Numbered from the stretch's first letter, positions 30,692 through 40,199 are shown. The stretch is 64,000 nt of DNA from Metallococcus carri (GCF_011440275.1 NZ_JAAOIV010000002.1:372001-436000); one strand, 5' to 3'. Made by a program: numbers and translations. Notes: generated from the sequence alone by a model not told the origin.

Positions 30692-31610
30692 CGGAACCTC
30701 CGAGCAGGTGGTAGAGCACGCTCATGCGGATCGCGACACCGGCGGACACCTGGTCCAGGATCGCCGAGCGCGCCTCGTCCGCGGCTTCCGCGCTGATCTC
30801 CAGGCCGCGGTTCATCGGTCCGGGGTGACAGATCACCGCGTCCGGACCGAGCCGGCGCAGCCGGTCGCGGGTCAGGCCGTAGCCGACGGTGTATTCGCGC
30901 GGCGTCGGGAAGTAGCCGCCGCTCATCCGTTCGCGTTGCACCCGCAGCATCATCAGGGCGTCGACCTCACCGATCACCTCGTCGAGGTCGTATGACGTGG
31001 CGAAGCCCTCCGCGGCCGACCATTCGGCGATGCCACTGGGCATCAGGGTCGGCGGCGCCACGAGGGTGACCTTGGCTCCCAAGGTGTTGAGCAGCAACAG
31101 GTTTGAGCGCACCACCCGGGAGTGGGTGAGATCACCGACGATGGCGACCCGCGCGCCGTCGAGGTCGCCGAGGCGCTGGCGCATCGTGTACGCGTCGAGC
31201 AGCGCCTGGGTCGGGTGCTCGTGGGTGCCGTCGCCGGCGTTGACGACCGCCGCATCGACCCACTGGGCGACCTGGGCCGGGGCGCCGCTGGCGTGGTGCC
31301 GGATGACGAGACCGTCGACGCCCATCGACGCGACGGTCAGCACGGTGTCGCGCAACGATTCGCCCTTGCTGACCGACGAGCCCTTGGCGGACACATTGAT
31401 GACATCGGCGGACAGCCACTTGCCGGCGATCTCGAAGGAGGACCGGGTGCGCGTCGAATCCTCGAAGAAGAGGTTGACGACCGTGCGGCCGCGCAGGGCG
31501 GGCAGCTTCTTGACCTCCCGGCGCTGGACGTCGTGCATCTGGGTGGCGCTGTCCAGGATCGCCAGCGTCTGATCGCGGCTGAGGTCGCCGGCCGAGAGGA
31601 GGTGCTTCAT
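30681..31610 (-). CDS. pyrB: Aspartate carbamoyltransferase catalytic subunit
   Basis: PyrB condenses carbamoyl phosphate with aspartate. The 309-residue protein has the carbamoyl phosphate loop [13 protein letters not shown], the [10 protein letters not shown] loop and the aspartate/phosphate-binding [14 protein letters not shown]. No pyrI regulatory gene is present, as usual in gram-positives. The ATG overlaps the pyrR stop as ATGA, so PyrR repression of the leader should reach pyrB through coupling. Confidence 0.97.
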   Translation of the reverse strand: MKHLLSAGDLSRDQTLAILDSATQMHDVQRREVKKLPALRGRTVVNLFFEDSTRTRSSFEIAGKWLSADVINVSAKGSSVSKGESLRDTVLTVASMGVDGLVIRHHASGAPAQVAQWVDAAVVNAGDGTHEHPTQALLDAYTMRQRLGDLDGARVAIVGDLTHSRVVRSNLLLLNTLGAKVTLVAPPTLMPSGIAEWSAAEGFATSYDLDEVIGEVDALMMLRVQRERMSGGYFPTPREYTVGYGLTRDRLRRLGPDAVICHPGPMNRGLEISAEAADEARSAILDQVSAGVAIRMSVLYHLLGGSGDE

Positions 31611-32212
31611 CGCTGCTCCTCCTTCGGGCCACCGATACGTACCTCGTCGGTGCCGTCGTGCTCGGCGAGGCGCACGTAGACGCGCTCGCTGCTCGCGGTC
31701 GGGAGGTTCTTGCCGACGTGGTCGGCGCGGATCGGCAGCTCGCGGTGGCCGCGGTCGACCAGCACGGCGAGGCGCACCGCTCGTGGGCGGCCGAGGTCGC
31801 CGAGCGCGTCGAGTGCGGCCCGGACGGTGCGACCGGAGTAGAGCACGTCGTCGACCAGCACCACGACCTTGTCGTCGATCCCGTCGCCGGGGACGGTGGT
31901 GGGCTGCGCTGCGCGCACCGGGTGACGGCGCAGGTCGTCGCGGTACATCGTGACGTCGATCGTGCCGACCGGGACCGGGCGACCTTCGACCTGCTCGAGC
32001 GCTGCGCCGAGGCGCTGGGCCAGTTCGACGCCCCGCGCGGGAATCCCGAGGATCACCAGGTCGTCGGCGCCCTTGTTGCGCTCGAGGATCTCGTGGGCGA
32101 TGCGGCGCAAGGCGCGAGAAATGTCATCACCGGAAAGGACGCTGCGCCCGGGAGGCGGAGTCTGCGACTGCGACGCCTCCGCCGGGGGTTGCGGGCCGTG
32201 CGTGGGTACCAC
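31607..32212 (-). CDS. pyrR: Pyrimidine operon regulator / uracil phosphoribosyltransferase PyrR
   Basis: PyrR binds UMP and a leader RNA hairpin to switch off the pyr operon and has weak uracil phosphoribosyltransferase activity. The 201-residue protein has a Pro/Gln-rich leader of about 22 residues and the PRPP loop [20 protein letters not shown]. The GTG start at 32212 has AAGGAGGT upstream, embedded in a PyrR-type RNA motif. First gene of the operon. Confidence 0.96.
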   Translation of the reverse strand: MVPTHGPQPPAEASQSQTPPPGRSVLSGDDISRALRRIAHEILERNKGADDLVILGIPARGVELAQRLGAALEQVEGRPVPVGTIDVTMYRDDLRRHPVRAAQPTTVPGDGIDDKVVVLVDDVLYSGRTVRAALDALGDLGRPRAVRLAVLVDRGHRELPIRADHVGKNLPTASSERVYVRLAEHDGTDEVRIGGPKEEQR

Positions 32213-32220
32213 GCGTCAGG

Positions 32221-32260
32221 ACCTCCTTCGCCGCCTCACAGGACGGAATCGTTAAAGGAT
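32221..32260 (-). promoter_or_regulatory. PyrR-binding leader of the pyr operon
   Basis: On the minus strand the leader reads CCTTTAACGATTCC, then GTCCTGTGAGGC (32233-32244), then GAAGGAGGTCC just before the pyrR GTG. GTCCTGTGAGGC matches the known PyrR-binding loop consensus (UCCnGnGAGGY). It lies against the Shine-Dalgarno sequence, so bound PyrR could block ribosome entry, the translational mechanism described for mycobacteria. No terminator is seen between it and pyrR. Confidence 0.8.
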
Positions 32261-32336
32261 GTCGAACGGCCACCACCCTACCGGAGGCTCCCCGCCCTCC
32301 CGACCACGGTCCGCCCCCACACCCGCCCCGCCCGGC

Positions 32337-32440
32337 GTCCGCACCAACGCACGGCCCCTGCAGCGCATCCGCGGACACTCGCACCCGGCCCCGCCCAGCG
32401 TCCGCAGCAACGCACCACCCCTGCAGCGCATCCGCGGACG
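32337..32440. repeat. GTCCGC...CTGCAG...GCGGAC repeat family, two copies
   Basis: Two direct copies of GTCCGCACCAACGCAC, then CCCCTGCAGCGCATCCGCGG and ACACTCGCA begin at about 32338 and 32400. Each unit starts GTCCGC and closes GCGGAC, so it can fold into a stem around a CTGCAG-containing loop. A third copy in the same orientation lies at 33594, on the other side of the lipoprotein gene. The remaining 75 bp to the pyrR leader holds no other feature. Confidence 0.8.
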
Positions 32441-32448
32441 CGCACGGC

Positions 32449-33459
32449 TCAGGCGGCGCCCTCCGCAGCCGCCTCGTAGCTCTTCACCCAGTCCGCGGTC
32501 ACCGCGCTGAGCGGACGCTTGAAGACCTTCTGAAAGGCGGCTTCGACCGAGGATGAGTTGGCCGCGGTGTAGAACGCGGTGCACTCCTCGAGCGACCATT
32601 GGCTGGCCAGGTAGTAGAAGAAGTCACTCGCCAGCCAGTAGGCGTCCGCCGCAGTCCGCGGATCCTCCGCCGTGAACTCCGCGTCCTTCGGCAGATGCGC
32701 GGCCATCGGAATGTCGTCGGCCCCGTAGTCGCTTTCGGTCAGTTCGCCGGCCACCATCTGCGCGTATCCCTCGCCAACCCACAGCCGCAGCGTCTGGGCC
32801 GGCTGGGTGTAGGCGTGCACCAATTCGTGTGCGATGACGAAACGCCGGTATGCCGTTGTGTCGGTGTCGGTATTCGCGATGACCGACGGCGACAGCACGA
32901 CGAACGGATCAACGCCAGCCTGCACGAAGGTGATGCCGTCCTCGTTGTCGGTCGATTCACCACCCGTCCAGGCCGTGAACTCCGCCTCGGTCGCCGGCAC
33001 GAGCACGAGCAGCGGCCGCGTCGTGCTGCTCGTCCGATCCCGTACCCGCCCGGCGAGATCGTCGACGTCGGTGGCGACATTGGCGAGCCGCGCGGTGCCG
33101 ATCGTGCCGAGCACCACCACGTCTCCGCGCACGATCGCGTGCATGTCAGGGTCGGTGAGCGACACGTCATTTTGCAGGTCGCGAGCCTCTACCGCCTTCG
33201 CCGCCTGCTGCGGGTCGAGAGCGGACGACGTGCTCGCCCCACCGCTCGTCGCCGACGGTATGCCGGACGGGGAAGCGGCGGACGGTATGCCGCTAGCCGG
33301 CCCAGCCGCAGATGTGCTCGTCGCGGACGCGCTGGTCGCCGCGGTGCTCGTCGTCACGGTCGCGGTTGATGCCTTTGAGGACTTGACCGCCGCGTCGGTG
33401 GAGCATCCGCTGAGCGACATCACCCCGACGACGACCACCGCCAGCGCTGCGCGCGCCAT
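32449..33459 (-). CDS. Secreted lipoprotein with HExxH metalloprotease motif
   Basis: This 336-residue exported protein has a signal peptide with lipobox LSGC (C19), a long Ser/Thr/Ala linker (20-80) with a repeated SGIPSA unit, and a C-terminal domain. In the domain, VIAHELVHAYTQ (HELVH at 211-215) is followed 15 residues later by WVGEGYAQM (E230), the ligand set of gluzincin zinc peptidases. It probably acts outside the membrane on proteins or cell-wall peptides; the substrate is unknown and the family was not recognised. The gene interrupts the nusB-pyrR neighbourhood and is bracketed by direct copies of the GTCCGC repeat. Confidence 0.75.
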   Translation of the reverse strand: MARAALAVVVVGVMSLSGCSTDAAVKSSKASTATVTTSTAATSASATSTSAAGPASGIPSAASPSGIPSATSGGASTSSALDPQQAAKAVEARDLQNDVSLTDPDMHAIVRGDVVVLGTIGTARLANVATDVDDLAGRVRDRTSSTTRPLLVLVPATEAEFTAWTGGESTDNEDGITFVQAGVDPFVVLSPSVIANTDTDTTAYRRFVIAHELVHAYTQPAQTLRLWVGEGYAQMVAGELTESDYGADDIPMAAHLPKDAEFTAEDPRTAADAYWLASDFFYYLASQWSLEECTAFYTAANSSSVEAAFQKVFKRPLSAVTADWVKSYEAAAEGAA

Positions 33460-33567
33460 CCCTCAACCCCATTGCGCCACGCCTCCCAGTGCCGGCGAAC
33501 CTCCGCGGTCCCGCTCGTTGGATGCGGATGCTAACGGCTGACCCGCCCAGCGTCCTCACAACTCGCC

Positions 33568-33590
33568 GGTTGAGCCCGCGTCGAAACCCC
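33568..33590. repeat. Degenerate GGTTGAG/CGAAACC element
   Basis: GGTTGAGCCCGCGTCGAAAC keeps only the two ends of the family seen at 20111, 45844 and 52454, with the middle module lost. Confidence 0.6.
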
Positions 33591-33593
33591 CTT

Positions 33594-33659
33594 GCGTCCG
33601 CACCAACGCACTACCCCTGCAGCGCATCCGCGGACACTCGCAACCGGCCCCGCCCAGCG
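33594..33659. repeat. GTCCGC/CTGCAG repeat, third copy
   Basis: GCGTCCGCACCAACGCACTA, CCCCTGCAGCGCATCCGCGG and ACTCGCAACCGGCCCCGCCC repeat the unit at 32337 almost exactly and in the same direction. Together the copies flank the lipoprotein gene. Confidence 0.8.
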
Positions 33660-33665
33660 ATGAGT

Positions 33666-33797
33666 GCCCGCTCGGGCGGCGATAACTGCTCGCTCGGGCG
33701 GCGATAACTGCTCGCTCGGGCGGCGATAACTGCCCGCTCGGGCGGCGATAACTGCCCGCTCGGGCGGCGATGAGTGCCCGCTCGGGCGGCGATGGGG
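33666..33797. repeat. 22-bp tandem array, six units
   Basis: Six head-to-tail copies of the 22-bp unit GCCCGCTCGGGCGGCGATAA+CT start every 22 bp (CTCGGG at 33671, 33693, 33715, 33737, 33759, 33781). GCCCGCTCGGGC is itself a small palindrome; outer copies read GATGAGT or GATGGGG instead of GATAACT. The array ends about 20 bp from the stop of the membrane acyltransferase gene. Confidence 0.9.
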
Positions 33798-33818
33798 TGC
33801 GGCCGGTGCGCGGCGGGC

Positions 33819-34583
33819 TCAGCGCAGGTACTGCACCAGCCAGAACGCGCCATACATGACCGGCTGGTGGATCAGGTAGATCGCCAAGGTATGCCGGCCG
33901 ACTCGCCCGAGCGACCGGCTCACCGGATCGTGCCCCAGGCGGCCCACCGCCACTGCAAGCCGCGGCGAGGACACCAGCGTGCGGCCGGCGATCAGGCCGA
34001 GCAGCGAGACGCCCAGCAACGGCAGCAGGGGCTGATAGTCCAGCGAGGGCGTCGGGTGGGCGGCGAGCCCGGTCCAGGTCCACCACGCCGGCGCCGCTTC
34101 GATGGTCACCAGCGACGGCAGCGCGAACGCCAGCAGCGCACATCCCAGCGCGAGCGCCCGCGACCCCCGCAGGAAGGGCACGAGCAGCAGGCTGGTGAGG
34201 GCGATGTTGTGCAGGATGCCGAAGGTCACCACTTCGGCGGGCATCACCACGAAGGTCACGATCGTCACGAGCGCAGCGGTCGCCAGCAGTTGTGCCTCAC
34301 GCCGCCAGAACGACCGGGCGCGGAAACCGTGCTGGTGGGCCAGCGCCATACTCACCCCGACCAGGCCGAGGAAGCTGCCGGCGATGATCCTCCCGGTGAG
34401 CACGCCGGCCGGGGTGCTGCACCACTGCCCGGGCAGGTACCCGAAATTCCCGAGGTCCCAGACGAAGTGATAGGCCACCACGGCCAGGATCGCCACGCCG
34501 CGCAGCGCGTCGATGACGACCAGTCGCGGGGTCGCCACAGCCGCGGCCACCGGTGCGGGTGCGCGTTCGATCGACGTGCTCAT
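33819..34583 (-). CDS. Acyltransferase-like membrane protein (DUF1624/HGSNAT type)
   Basis: This 254-residue membrane protein has about seven or eight hydrophobic helices. It opens RLVVIDALRGVAILAVVAYH, the signature of acyltransferase-3/DUF1624 (heparan-glucosaminide acetyltransferase-like) proteins, and ends with HTLAIYLIHQPVMY. Such proteins acylate cell-surface sugars, but the small size and unknown partner leave the substrate open. ATG 34583 was chosen because GGAGAGG lies 9 bp upstream; ATG 34589 is a close alternative. It and the lipoprotein separate nusB from pyrR. Confidence 0.7.
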   Translation of the reverse strand: MSTSIERAPAPVAAAVATPRLVVIDALRGVAILAVVAYHFVWDLGNFGYLPGQWCSTPAGVLTGRIIAGSFLGLVGVSMALAHQHGFRARSFWRREAQLLATAALVTIVTFVVMPAEVVTFGILHNIALTSLLLVPFLRGSRALALGCALLAFALPSLVTIEAAPAWWTWTGLAAHPTPSLDYQPLLPLLGVSLLGLIAGRTLVSSPRLAVAVGRLGHDPVSRSLGRVGRHTLAIYLIHQPVMYGAFWLVQYLR

Positions 34584-34640
34584 CGCCATGCCCTCTCCGA
34601 CGGCACGATCCCACTGACCGTTCCGCGCCGGCAAGCGAGA

Positions 34641-35090
34641 CTACGAGGCGAGCGTAGGTTTGACCTGTGCGATCCGTGAGAGCAGACCGTTGACGAAGGC
34701 CGGCGACTCGTCGGTCGACAACTCCGAGGCCAGCGCCACCGCCTCGGCGACGGCAACCTCGTCGGGCACCTCGTCGGCCCAGACGATCTCGAAGGTCCCG
34801 AGCCGCAGGATCCCGCGATCGACCGCGGGCATCCGCTCGAGGGTCCAGCCGCGGCTGTAGGTCGTCAGCGCCTCGTTGATCGCGGCCCAGTGCTCGACGA
34901 CGCCGCGCACCAGGTCCCCGGTGTATGCCGGCAGCGGCGCCTGGGTGACCGGGGCCGCCACCCGCTCGTCGAGCAGGGTGACGGCATTGACGCCGCGCTG
35001 CTCGGCCTCGAAGAGCAGGTCGAGCGCGCGCTTGCGGGCCTTGCTGCGCGCGCTGCGGCCGGCTCGGGCGGAAGAGGCGGAGGAGGACAC
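34641..35090 (-). CDS. nusB: Transcription antitermination factor NusB
   Basis: NusB pairs with NusE (S10) on boxA RNA to support rRNA antitermination. The 149-residue helical protein has KARKRALDLLFEAEQRGV, VDRGILRLGTFEI and ELSTDESPAFVNGLLSRI. The GTG start at 35090 lies 2 bp after the efp stop; the longer frame through efp is not real. efp-nusB is the usual actinobacterial pair. Confidence 0.95.
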   Translation of the reverse strand: MSSSASSARAGRSARSKARKRALDLLFEAEQRGVNAVTLLDERVAAPVTQAPLPAYTGDLVRGVVEHWAAINEALTTYSRGWTLERMPAVDRGILRLGTFEIVWADEVPDEVAVAEAVALASELSTDESPAFVNGLLSRIAQVKPTLAS

Positions 35091-35092
35091 GC

Positions 35093-35653
35093 TCAGTTGA
35101 CGCGGCCCAGGTAGGACCCGTCGCGGGTGTCGACCTTGACCTTGGTGCCGGTCTCCAGGAAGAGCGGCACCTGGATCTCGGCGCCGGTCTCCAGGGTGGC
35201 CGGCTTGGTGCCGCCGCTGGAACGGTCGCCCTGCAGGCCCGGCTCGGTGTGGCTGATCTCCAGGACCACCGCGGCCGGCAGCTCGACATACAGCACGCTG
35301 CCGTCGTGCTGGGCGACGATCGCTTCCTGGTTCTCCAGCAGGTAGTCGGCGGCCTTGCCGACAGTCTCGGCCGGGATGTGGATCTGGTCGTAGGTCTTGG
35401 TGTCCATGAAGACGAAGTCGTTGCCGTCCTTGTACAGGAAGGTCATGTCGGAGCGGTCGACGCTCGCAGTGTCGACCTTGACGCCCGCGTTGAAGGTCTT
35501 GTCGACGACCTTGCCGGACAGCACGTTCTTCAGCTTGGTCCGCACGAACGCCGGGCCCTTGCCGGGCTTGACGTGCTGGAACTCGACCACGGACCACAGC
35601 TGGCCCTCCAGGTTGAGCACCAGGCCGTTCTTCAGGTCGTTCGTCGATGCCAC
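35093..35653 (-). CDS. efp: Translation elongation factor P
   Basis: EF-P relieves ribosome stalling at polyproline. The 186-residue protein has three barrels, starting [20 protein letters not shown], with the tip loop [13 protein letters not shown] carrying the conserved Lys and the C-terminal [19 protein letters not shown] 35653 was used; the 694-residue frame upstream is antisense to the next gene. It is divergent from the glutamate-synthase-like gene. Confidence 0.96.
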   Translation of the reverse strand: MASTNDLKNGLVLNLEGQLWSVVEFQHVKPGKGPAFVRTKLKNVLSGKVVDKTFNAGVKVDTASVDRSDMTFLYKDGNDFVFMDTKTYDQIHIPAETVGKAADYLLENQEAIVAQHDGSVLYVELPAAVVLEISHTEPGLQGDRSSGGTKPATLETGAEIQVPLFLETGTKVKVDTRDGSYLGRVN

Positions 35654-35800
35654 GCGTTGTCCTTCGTCGTGCGGGCGCAGCGGCGCCCGGGGTATGTCGT
35701 TCAGGGATCCGCGCCAGTCTACCGAGCGGGCGGCATACGGCCGAAATCGCGCGGCGCGAGGCTCCCCACGGACGGGCGGAGAAGGAGCAGACTGCGGCTC

Positions 35801-37354
35801 ATGAGCAAAGCGCGCTGGTTCGGCCTGGTCCCTGCGGCGTTCGCGGCGGTGGCGACCCACGATCTGTTCCAGAAGAAGCACTCGCTGCTGCGCAACTATC
35901 CCGTCCTCGGCCACGGCCGCTATCTGTTGGAGACGATCGGGCCGGAGCTGCGGCAGTACATCGTCGCCGGCAATGACGAGGAGCGGCCGTTCAGCCGGGC
36001 GCAGCGCAGCTGGATCTACGCCAGCGCCAAGGGTGAGAACAACTACATCGGCTTCGGCACCGACAACGACGTCGAGGATGCCGAGGGCTACCTGATTATC
36101 AAGCACCGCACCTTCGCCGTCGTCGACCAGCCGACCGCGAACCACCACAGCGAGACCGTCGACCTGCCGAGCGCGAAGGTGCTGGGCGGTCCGCGCAACC
36201 GGCCCAAGGCCTTCCGCCCGGGCTCGGTGGTGAACATCTCGGCAATGAGTTTCGGCTCGTTGTCGGCCAACGCGATCGCCGCGATCAATCGCGGAGCCAA
36301 GGCCGCGGGTGCCTTGCACAACACCGGCGAGGGCGGGCTGTCCGAGCATCATCGGCAAGGCGGCGACCTGATCTGGCAGATCGGCACCGGCTATTTCGGC
36401 TGCCGCGACGAGCGGGGCCGGTTCGACATCGAGCGGCTCAAGGATGTCGTGGCGTCCGCGCCGGTGCGGGCGCTGGAGATCAAGCTGTCCCAGGGCGCCA
36501 AACCCGGCCTCGGCGGGGTGCTGCCGGCGGCGAAGGTCACCGCCGAGATCGCGGCCATCCGGGGTGTACCCGAAGGTCAGGACGTGATCAGCCCGTCCCG
36601 GCATACCGAATTCCGCGACTGCGACAGCCTGCTGGACTTCGTCGAACGGCTGGCGAGCGAGACCGGGCTGCCGGTCGGGGTGAAGTCCGCCGTCGGGCAC
36701 CACGACTTCTGGGACGAGCTGGCCGCGCAGATGGCCAAGGGCGACCGCGGCGTGGACTTCCTCACCATCGACGGCGGCGAGGGCGGCACCGGCGCCGCAC
36801 CGCTCGTCTTCGCCGACGGGGTCGCCTTGCCGTTCTATGTCGGGTTCACCCGGGTGTATGCCGCCTTCGCGCGGGCCGGGTTGACCGACCAGCTCACCTT
36901 CGTCGGGTCGGGCAAGTTGGGGCTGCCGCTGTCGGCCACCGCCGCGTTCGCGCTCGGCGCCGACATGATCAACGTGGCCCGCGAGGCGATGCTGGCGGTC
37001 GGTTGCCTGCAGACCCAGAAATGCCACACCGACACCTGCCCGACCGGCGTCGCCACCCAGAACTCCTGGCTCGCGCACGGTCTGGACCCGGCGGTGAAGG
37101 CGCCGCGGGTGACGGCCTATCTGCAGTCGCTGCGGCGTGACCTGCTGAAGGTGAGCGAGGCGGTGGGGGTGCTGCACCCGTCACTCATCACGCCCGACGA
37201 CCTGGAGCTGCTCTTCGGCGAACGCCACGGTGTGCCGCTGCGCGAGGTCTACGGCTACGAGCCGGGCTGGGGGCAGTTGTCGCCCGGATTGCAGCAGGAG
37301 ATCACCACGCTGATGGTCCCCGAGACCGGCGAAGCCACCGCGAACCGTCACTAA
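35801..37354 (+). CDS. FMN-binding glutamate synthase family protein
   Basis: This 517-residue protein corresponds to the FMN/central domain of glutamate synthase without the glutaminase domain. It has [20 protein letters not shown], the [11 protein letters not shown] loop, [31 protein letters not shown] and the Fe-S cysteines in [19 protein letters not shown]. An N-terminal hydrophobic segment (residues 6-20) suggests membrane association. Related archaeal-type proteins use ammonia or act on other substrates; the reaction here is unknown. ATG 35801 has AAGGAG 12 bp upstream. Its last codons (ANRH and the TAA) are the first unit of a 21-bp repeat array. Confidence 0.85.
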   Translation: MSKARWFGLVPAAFAAVATHDLFQKKHSLLRNYPVLGHGRYLLETIGPELRQYIVAGNDEERPFSRAQRSWIYASAKGENNYIGFGTDNDVEDAEGYLIIKHRTFAVVDQPTANHHSETVDLPSAKVLGGPRNRPKAFRPGSVVNISAMSFGSLSANAIAAINRGAKAAGALHNTGEGGLSEHHRQGGDLIWQIGTGYFGCRDERGRFDIERLKDVVASAPVRALEIKLSQGAKPGLGGVLPAAKVTAEIAAIRGVPEGQDVISPSRHTEFRDCDSLLDFVERLASETGLPVGVKSAVGHHDFWDELAAQMAKGDRGVDFLTIDGGEGGTGAAPLVFADGVALPFYVGFTRVYAAFARAGLTDQLTFVGSGKLGLPLSATAAFALGADMINVAREAMLAVGCLQTQKCHTDTCPTGVATQNSWLAHGLDPAVKAPRVTAYLQSLRRDLLKVSEAVGVLHPSLITPDDLELLFGERHGVPLREVYGYEPGWGQLSPGLQQEITTLMVPETGEATANRH

Positions 37355-37440
37355 ATCCCCGCGAAACGTCACCAAATCCCCGCGAACCGTCACTTATGCC
37401 TCGCGAACCGTCACTTATGCCCCGCGAACCGTCACCGCGT
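37340..37440. repeat. 21-bp phased array, glutamate-synthase-like/aroB locus (5 units)
   Basis: CGAA(A/C)CGTCAC cores start at 37341, 37362, 37383, 37404 and 37425, exactly 21 bp apart. The spacers vary (TAAATCCC, CAAATCCC, TTATGCC). The first unit supplies the TAA stop of the upstream plus-strand gene and the last encodes the aroB tail (VTVRGA and TAA) on the other strand. The array therefore fills the whole convergent gap. Related arrays lie at 54779 and 57001. Confidence 0.9.
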
Positions 37441-38491
37441 CGAACGCCGCGCGCAGCATCTCCGGCGCCGGCCCCTCCAGCCGGGTCGGCGAGCCGACCG
37501 CGGTGAGGGCGACGAATCGCAGCACCGCGCCACGCGTCTTCTTGTCACGCGCCATCACCTGGAGCAGCGTTTCCCAGGAAGCGTCCCCGTCATACCGGAT
37601 CGGCAGGCCGACCGAGGTGAGGATCGAGCGGGTCCGCTCAACCACGGAAGCATCCAAAAGCCTTGCGCGACAAGCGAGTTCGCTGGCGTAGACCATGCCG
37701 ACGGCCACCGCATCACCGTGCCGCCAGCGATAACCCGAGGTCTGCTCGATCGCGTGCGCGAAGGTGTGGCCGTAGTTGAGGATCTCGCGCAGCGAGGACT
37801 CCCGCAGGTCCGCCGCGACCACCCGCGCCTTGACCTCGATGGCGCGGGTCACGAGTTCGGCGAGCGCGGGCCCGGTGACATCCAGCGCCGCTGCAGGGTC
37901 GGCTTCCACCAGCGACAGGATCTGCGGGTCGGCGATGAAACCGCACTTGATCACCTCGGCCATCCCGGCCACCAGGTCGGCGTGCGGCAGGGTGGCCAGA
38001 AGCGACAGGTCGGCGATCACCGCGGCCGGTTCGTGGAAGGCGCCGACGAGGTTCTTGCCCTCGGGGGTGTTGATGCCGGTCTTGCCGCCGACCGCCGCGT
38101 CGACCATGCCGAGCAGCGTCGTCGGCACCTGCACCACCGGCACGCCGCGCAGCCAGCCCGCGGCGACGAAACCACCCAGGTCCGTCGTGGCCCCACCCCC
38201 GAGCGCCACCACCACGTCGGTGCGGGTGAAGCCGGCCTGGCCGAGCACCGACCACAACCGGCCGCACTCCCCCAACGTCTTGGCCGCCTCGGCGTCCGGC
38301 AGGGCCTCGACCACAACCGCCAGACCGCGGGCGCGCAGTGCGTCCGCCACCGAGGACGCGGCCGCAGCCAGCGGCGGCGCGTGCACCAGCAACACCCGCA
38401 GTGCCCCCTCAGGCACCGCGGACGGCACCGATGCGAGGGCACCCGGGGCGACCAGCACGTCATACCGCCCGGCGACCGAGATCGTGCTCAC
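37415..38491 (-). CDS. aroB: 3-dehydroquinate synthase
   Basis: AroB turns DAHP into 3-dehydroquinate, the second shikimate step. The 358-residue NAD- and zinc-dependent enzyme shows [51 protein letters not shown] (His ligand) and RHGDAVAVGM. The GTG start overlaps the aroK stop as GTGA. Its last six residues are encoded by a 21-bp repeat unit. Confidence 0.96.
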   Translation of the reverse strand: MSTISVAGRYDVLVAPGALASVPSAVPEGALRVLLVHAPPLAAAASSVADALRARGLAVVVEALPDAEAAKTLGECGRLWSVLGQAGFTRTDVVVALGGGATTDLGGFVAAGWLRGVPVVQVPTTLLGMVDAAVGGKTGINTPEGKNLVGAFHEPAAVIADLSLLATLPHADLVAGMAEVIKCGFIADPQILSLVEADPAAALDVTGPALAELVTRAIEVKARVVAADLRESSLREILNYGHTFAHAIEQTSGYRWRHGDAVAVGMVYASELACRARLLDASVVERTRSILTSVGLPIRYDGDASWETLLQVMARDKKTRGAVLRFVALTAVGSPTRLEGPAPEMLRAAFDAVTVRGA

Positions 38492-38982
38492 GCGAGCGCC
38501 TCGATCGCATCGGCGACCTGCTCGGGTGTGCGGCCGGCCGTGTCGACTCGCCAGCGCGCGACGGTTTCGTATGCCGGCCGCCGCTCGTTCATCATCCGGG
38601 TCCAGCTGGCGCGCGGATTGACCGCGAGCAGCGGACGCGAGGTGTCGAAGCCGATCCGCCCGGACGCATCGGCGATCGTCACGTCGAGGAACACCACGGG
38701 CAGATCGGCCAGCGCCGCGGCCGCCCAGGGTTGCACCGCAGCGCCGCCCCCGAGCGCCACCACTCCCGGGCCGTTCAAGGACGAGCGCACCGCAGCCTCC
38801 TCATAACGACGGAAGGCCGCCTCCCCCTCGGCGACGAAAATGTCGCTGATCGACTGCCCCCGGTCGCGCGAGACGACCTCATCGGTGTCGACGAACGGCA
38901 GGTCCCACCGCGTCGCCAACAACTGCCCGACGGTCGTCTTGCCCGCACCCGGCGGCCCGATCAGCACCACGCGAGGGCTCAC
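38488..38982 (-). CDS. aroK: Shikimate kinase
   Basis: AroK phosphorylates shikimate. This 164-residue P-loop kinase has [28 protein letters not shown] (shikimate and metal site) and [11 protein letters not shown]. Start is GTG 38982 (VSPRVVLIG) or the GTG just before it, both overlapping the aroC stop. The longer frame reads through aroC and was rejected. Confidence 0.95.
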   Translation of the reverse strand: MSPRVVLIGPPGAGKTTVGQLLATRWDLPFVDTDEVVSRDRGQSISDIFVAEGEAAFRRYEEAAVRSSLNGPGVVALGGGAAVQPWAAAALADLPVVFLDVTIADASGRIGFDTSRPLLAVNPRASWTRMMNERRPAYETVARWRVDTAGRTPEQVADAIEALA

Positions 38983-40199
38983 CACGAGCGCATCGTCTCC
39001 GGGATCGAGGCGAGATAACCCTGCAGATTGCGCGCGCTCTCGGCCACGCTGTCGCCGCCGAACTTCTCCAGGCAAGCATCGGCCAGGACGAGCGCGACCA
39101 TCGCTTCGGCCACGACCCCAGCGGCCGGCACCGCGCACACATCCGAACGCTGGTGAATCGCGGTCGCCGCCTCACCGGTCGCGACGTCCACGGTGCGCAG
39201 CGCCCGCGGCACGGTCGAGATCGGCTTCATCGCCGCGCGCACGCGCAGGGGCTCGCCGGTCGACATACCGCCCTCGGTGCCGCCCGCGCGGTTGGACGCC
39301 CGGTGGATGACGCCCGCAGTCCGCTCGATCTCGTCGTGCGCGCGCGAGCCACGGCGCGCCGCCGTGCGAAAACCGTCGCCGACCTCGACGCCCTTGATCG
39401 CCTGAATCCCCATCAACGCACCGGCCAGCCGCGCGTCCAGCCGCCGGTCCCAGTGCACATGCGAGCCGAGGCCCGGCGGCACGCCATACGCGAGCACCTC
39501 GACGACGCCGCCGAGGGTGTCGCCGTCCTTCTTGGCCGCGTCGATCGCGGCGACCATCGCCGCCGAACCATCCGCGTCGAGGGTGCGCACCGGGTCCGCG
39601 TCGAGCGCCGCGACGTCGTCCGCGCCGGGCAGCGCAGTCTCGTCGGCCACCCCCGCCTCACCGATCGCGACCGTGTGCGAGACCAGCCGGATCCCGAAGG
39701 CCTGATCGAGGTATGCCGATGCCACCGCTCCCAGCGCGACGCGCGCGGCCGTCTCGCGGGCCGAAGCACGTTCGAGCACAGGGCGCGCCTCGTCGAAGCC
39801 GTATTTCTGCATCCCGACCAGGTCGGCGTGGCCTGGTCGCGGACGAGTGAGCGGACGGTTGCGGGCGAGTTCCTGGGGCGCGCCGATGTCGGATGCCGCG
39901 GCCAAGGAGTCCTCCGACACCGGGTCGGGGCCCATCACGGCCTCCCATTTCGGCCACTCGGTGTTGGCGATGGCGATGGCGACCGGCGAGCCGATCGTCA
40001 CGCCGTGCCGGACACCGCCGACGAAAGACACCTCGTCGCGTTCGAACTTCATCCGGGCGCCGCGGCCATAACCCAGGCGGCGGCGGGCCAGGGCGTCGGC
40101 CACCTCGGCGCTCGTCACGCGCACCCCGGCCGGCAGCCCTTCGAGGATGGCGGTCAGTGACGGTCCGTGCGACTCACCCGCGGTCAACCAACGCAGCAT
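38979..40199 (-). CDS. aroC: Chorismate synthase
   Basis: AroC makes chorismate from EPSP using reduced FMN. The 406-residue protein has [19 protein letters not shown], the [15 protein letters not shown] segment, [16 protein letters not shown] and the [17 protein letters not shown] block. ATG 40199 was chosen over ATG 40208: GGAAAG lies at the right distance and family members begin MLRWLTAG. It is the first gene of the aroC-aroK-aroB unit. Confidence 0.96.
   Translation of the reverse strand: MLRWLTAGESHGPSLTAILEGLPAGVRVTSAEVADALARRRLGYGRGARMKFERDEVSFVGGVRHGVTIGSPVAIAIANTEWPKWEAVMGPDPVSEDSLAAASDIGAPQELARNRPLTRPRPGHADLVGMQKYGFDEARPVLERASARETAARVALGAVASAYLDQAFGIRLVSHTVAIGEAGVADETALPGADDVAALDADPVRTLDADGSAAMVAAIDAAKKDGDTLGGVVEVLAYGVPPGLGSHVHWDRRLDARLAGALMGIQAIKGVEVGDGFRTAARRGSRAHDEIERTAGVIHRASNRAGGTEGGMSTGEPLRVRAAMKPISTVPRALRTVDVATGEAATAIHQRSDVCAVPAAGVVAEAMVALVLADACLEKFGGDSVAESARNLQGYLASIPETMRSW

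Larger units (their letters stand above)
33460..33818. other. 359-bp repeat-packed gap
   Basis: From left to right the gap holds the upstream region of the lipoprotein gene, a short degenerate GGTTGAG...CGAAACCC element (33568-33590), one GTCCGC/CTGCAG repeat (33594-33659) and the 22-bp tandem array (33666-33797). No coding frame is supported. Confidence 0.7.

Noticed and set aside
35093-37177. 694-codon open frame extending efp upstream
   Set aside because: The upstream part is antisense to the glutamate-synthase-like gene; EF-P starts at GTG 35653.
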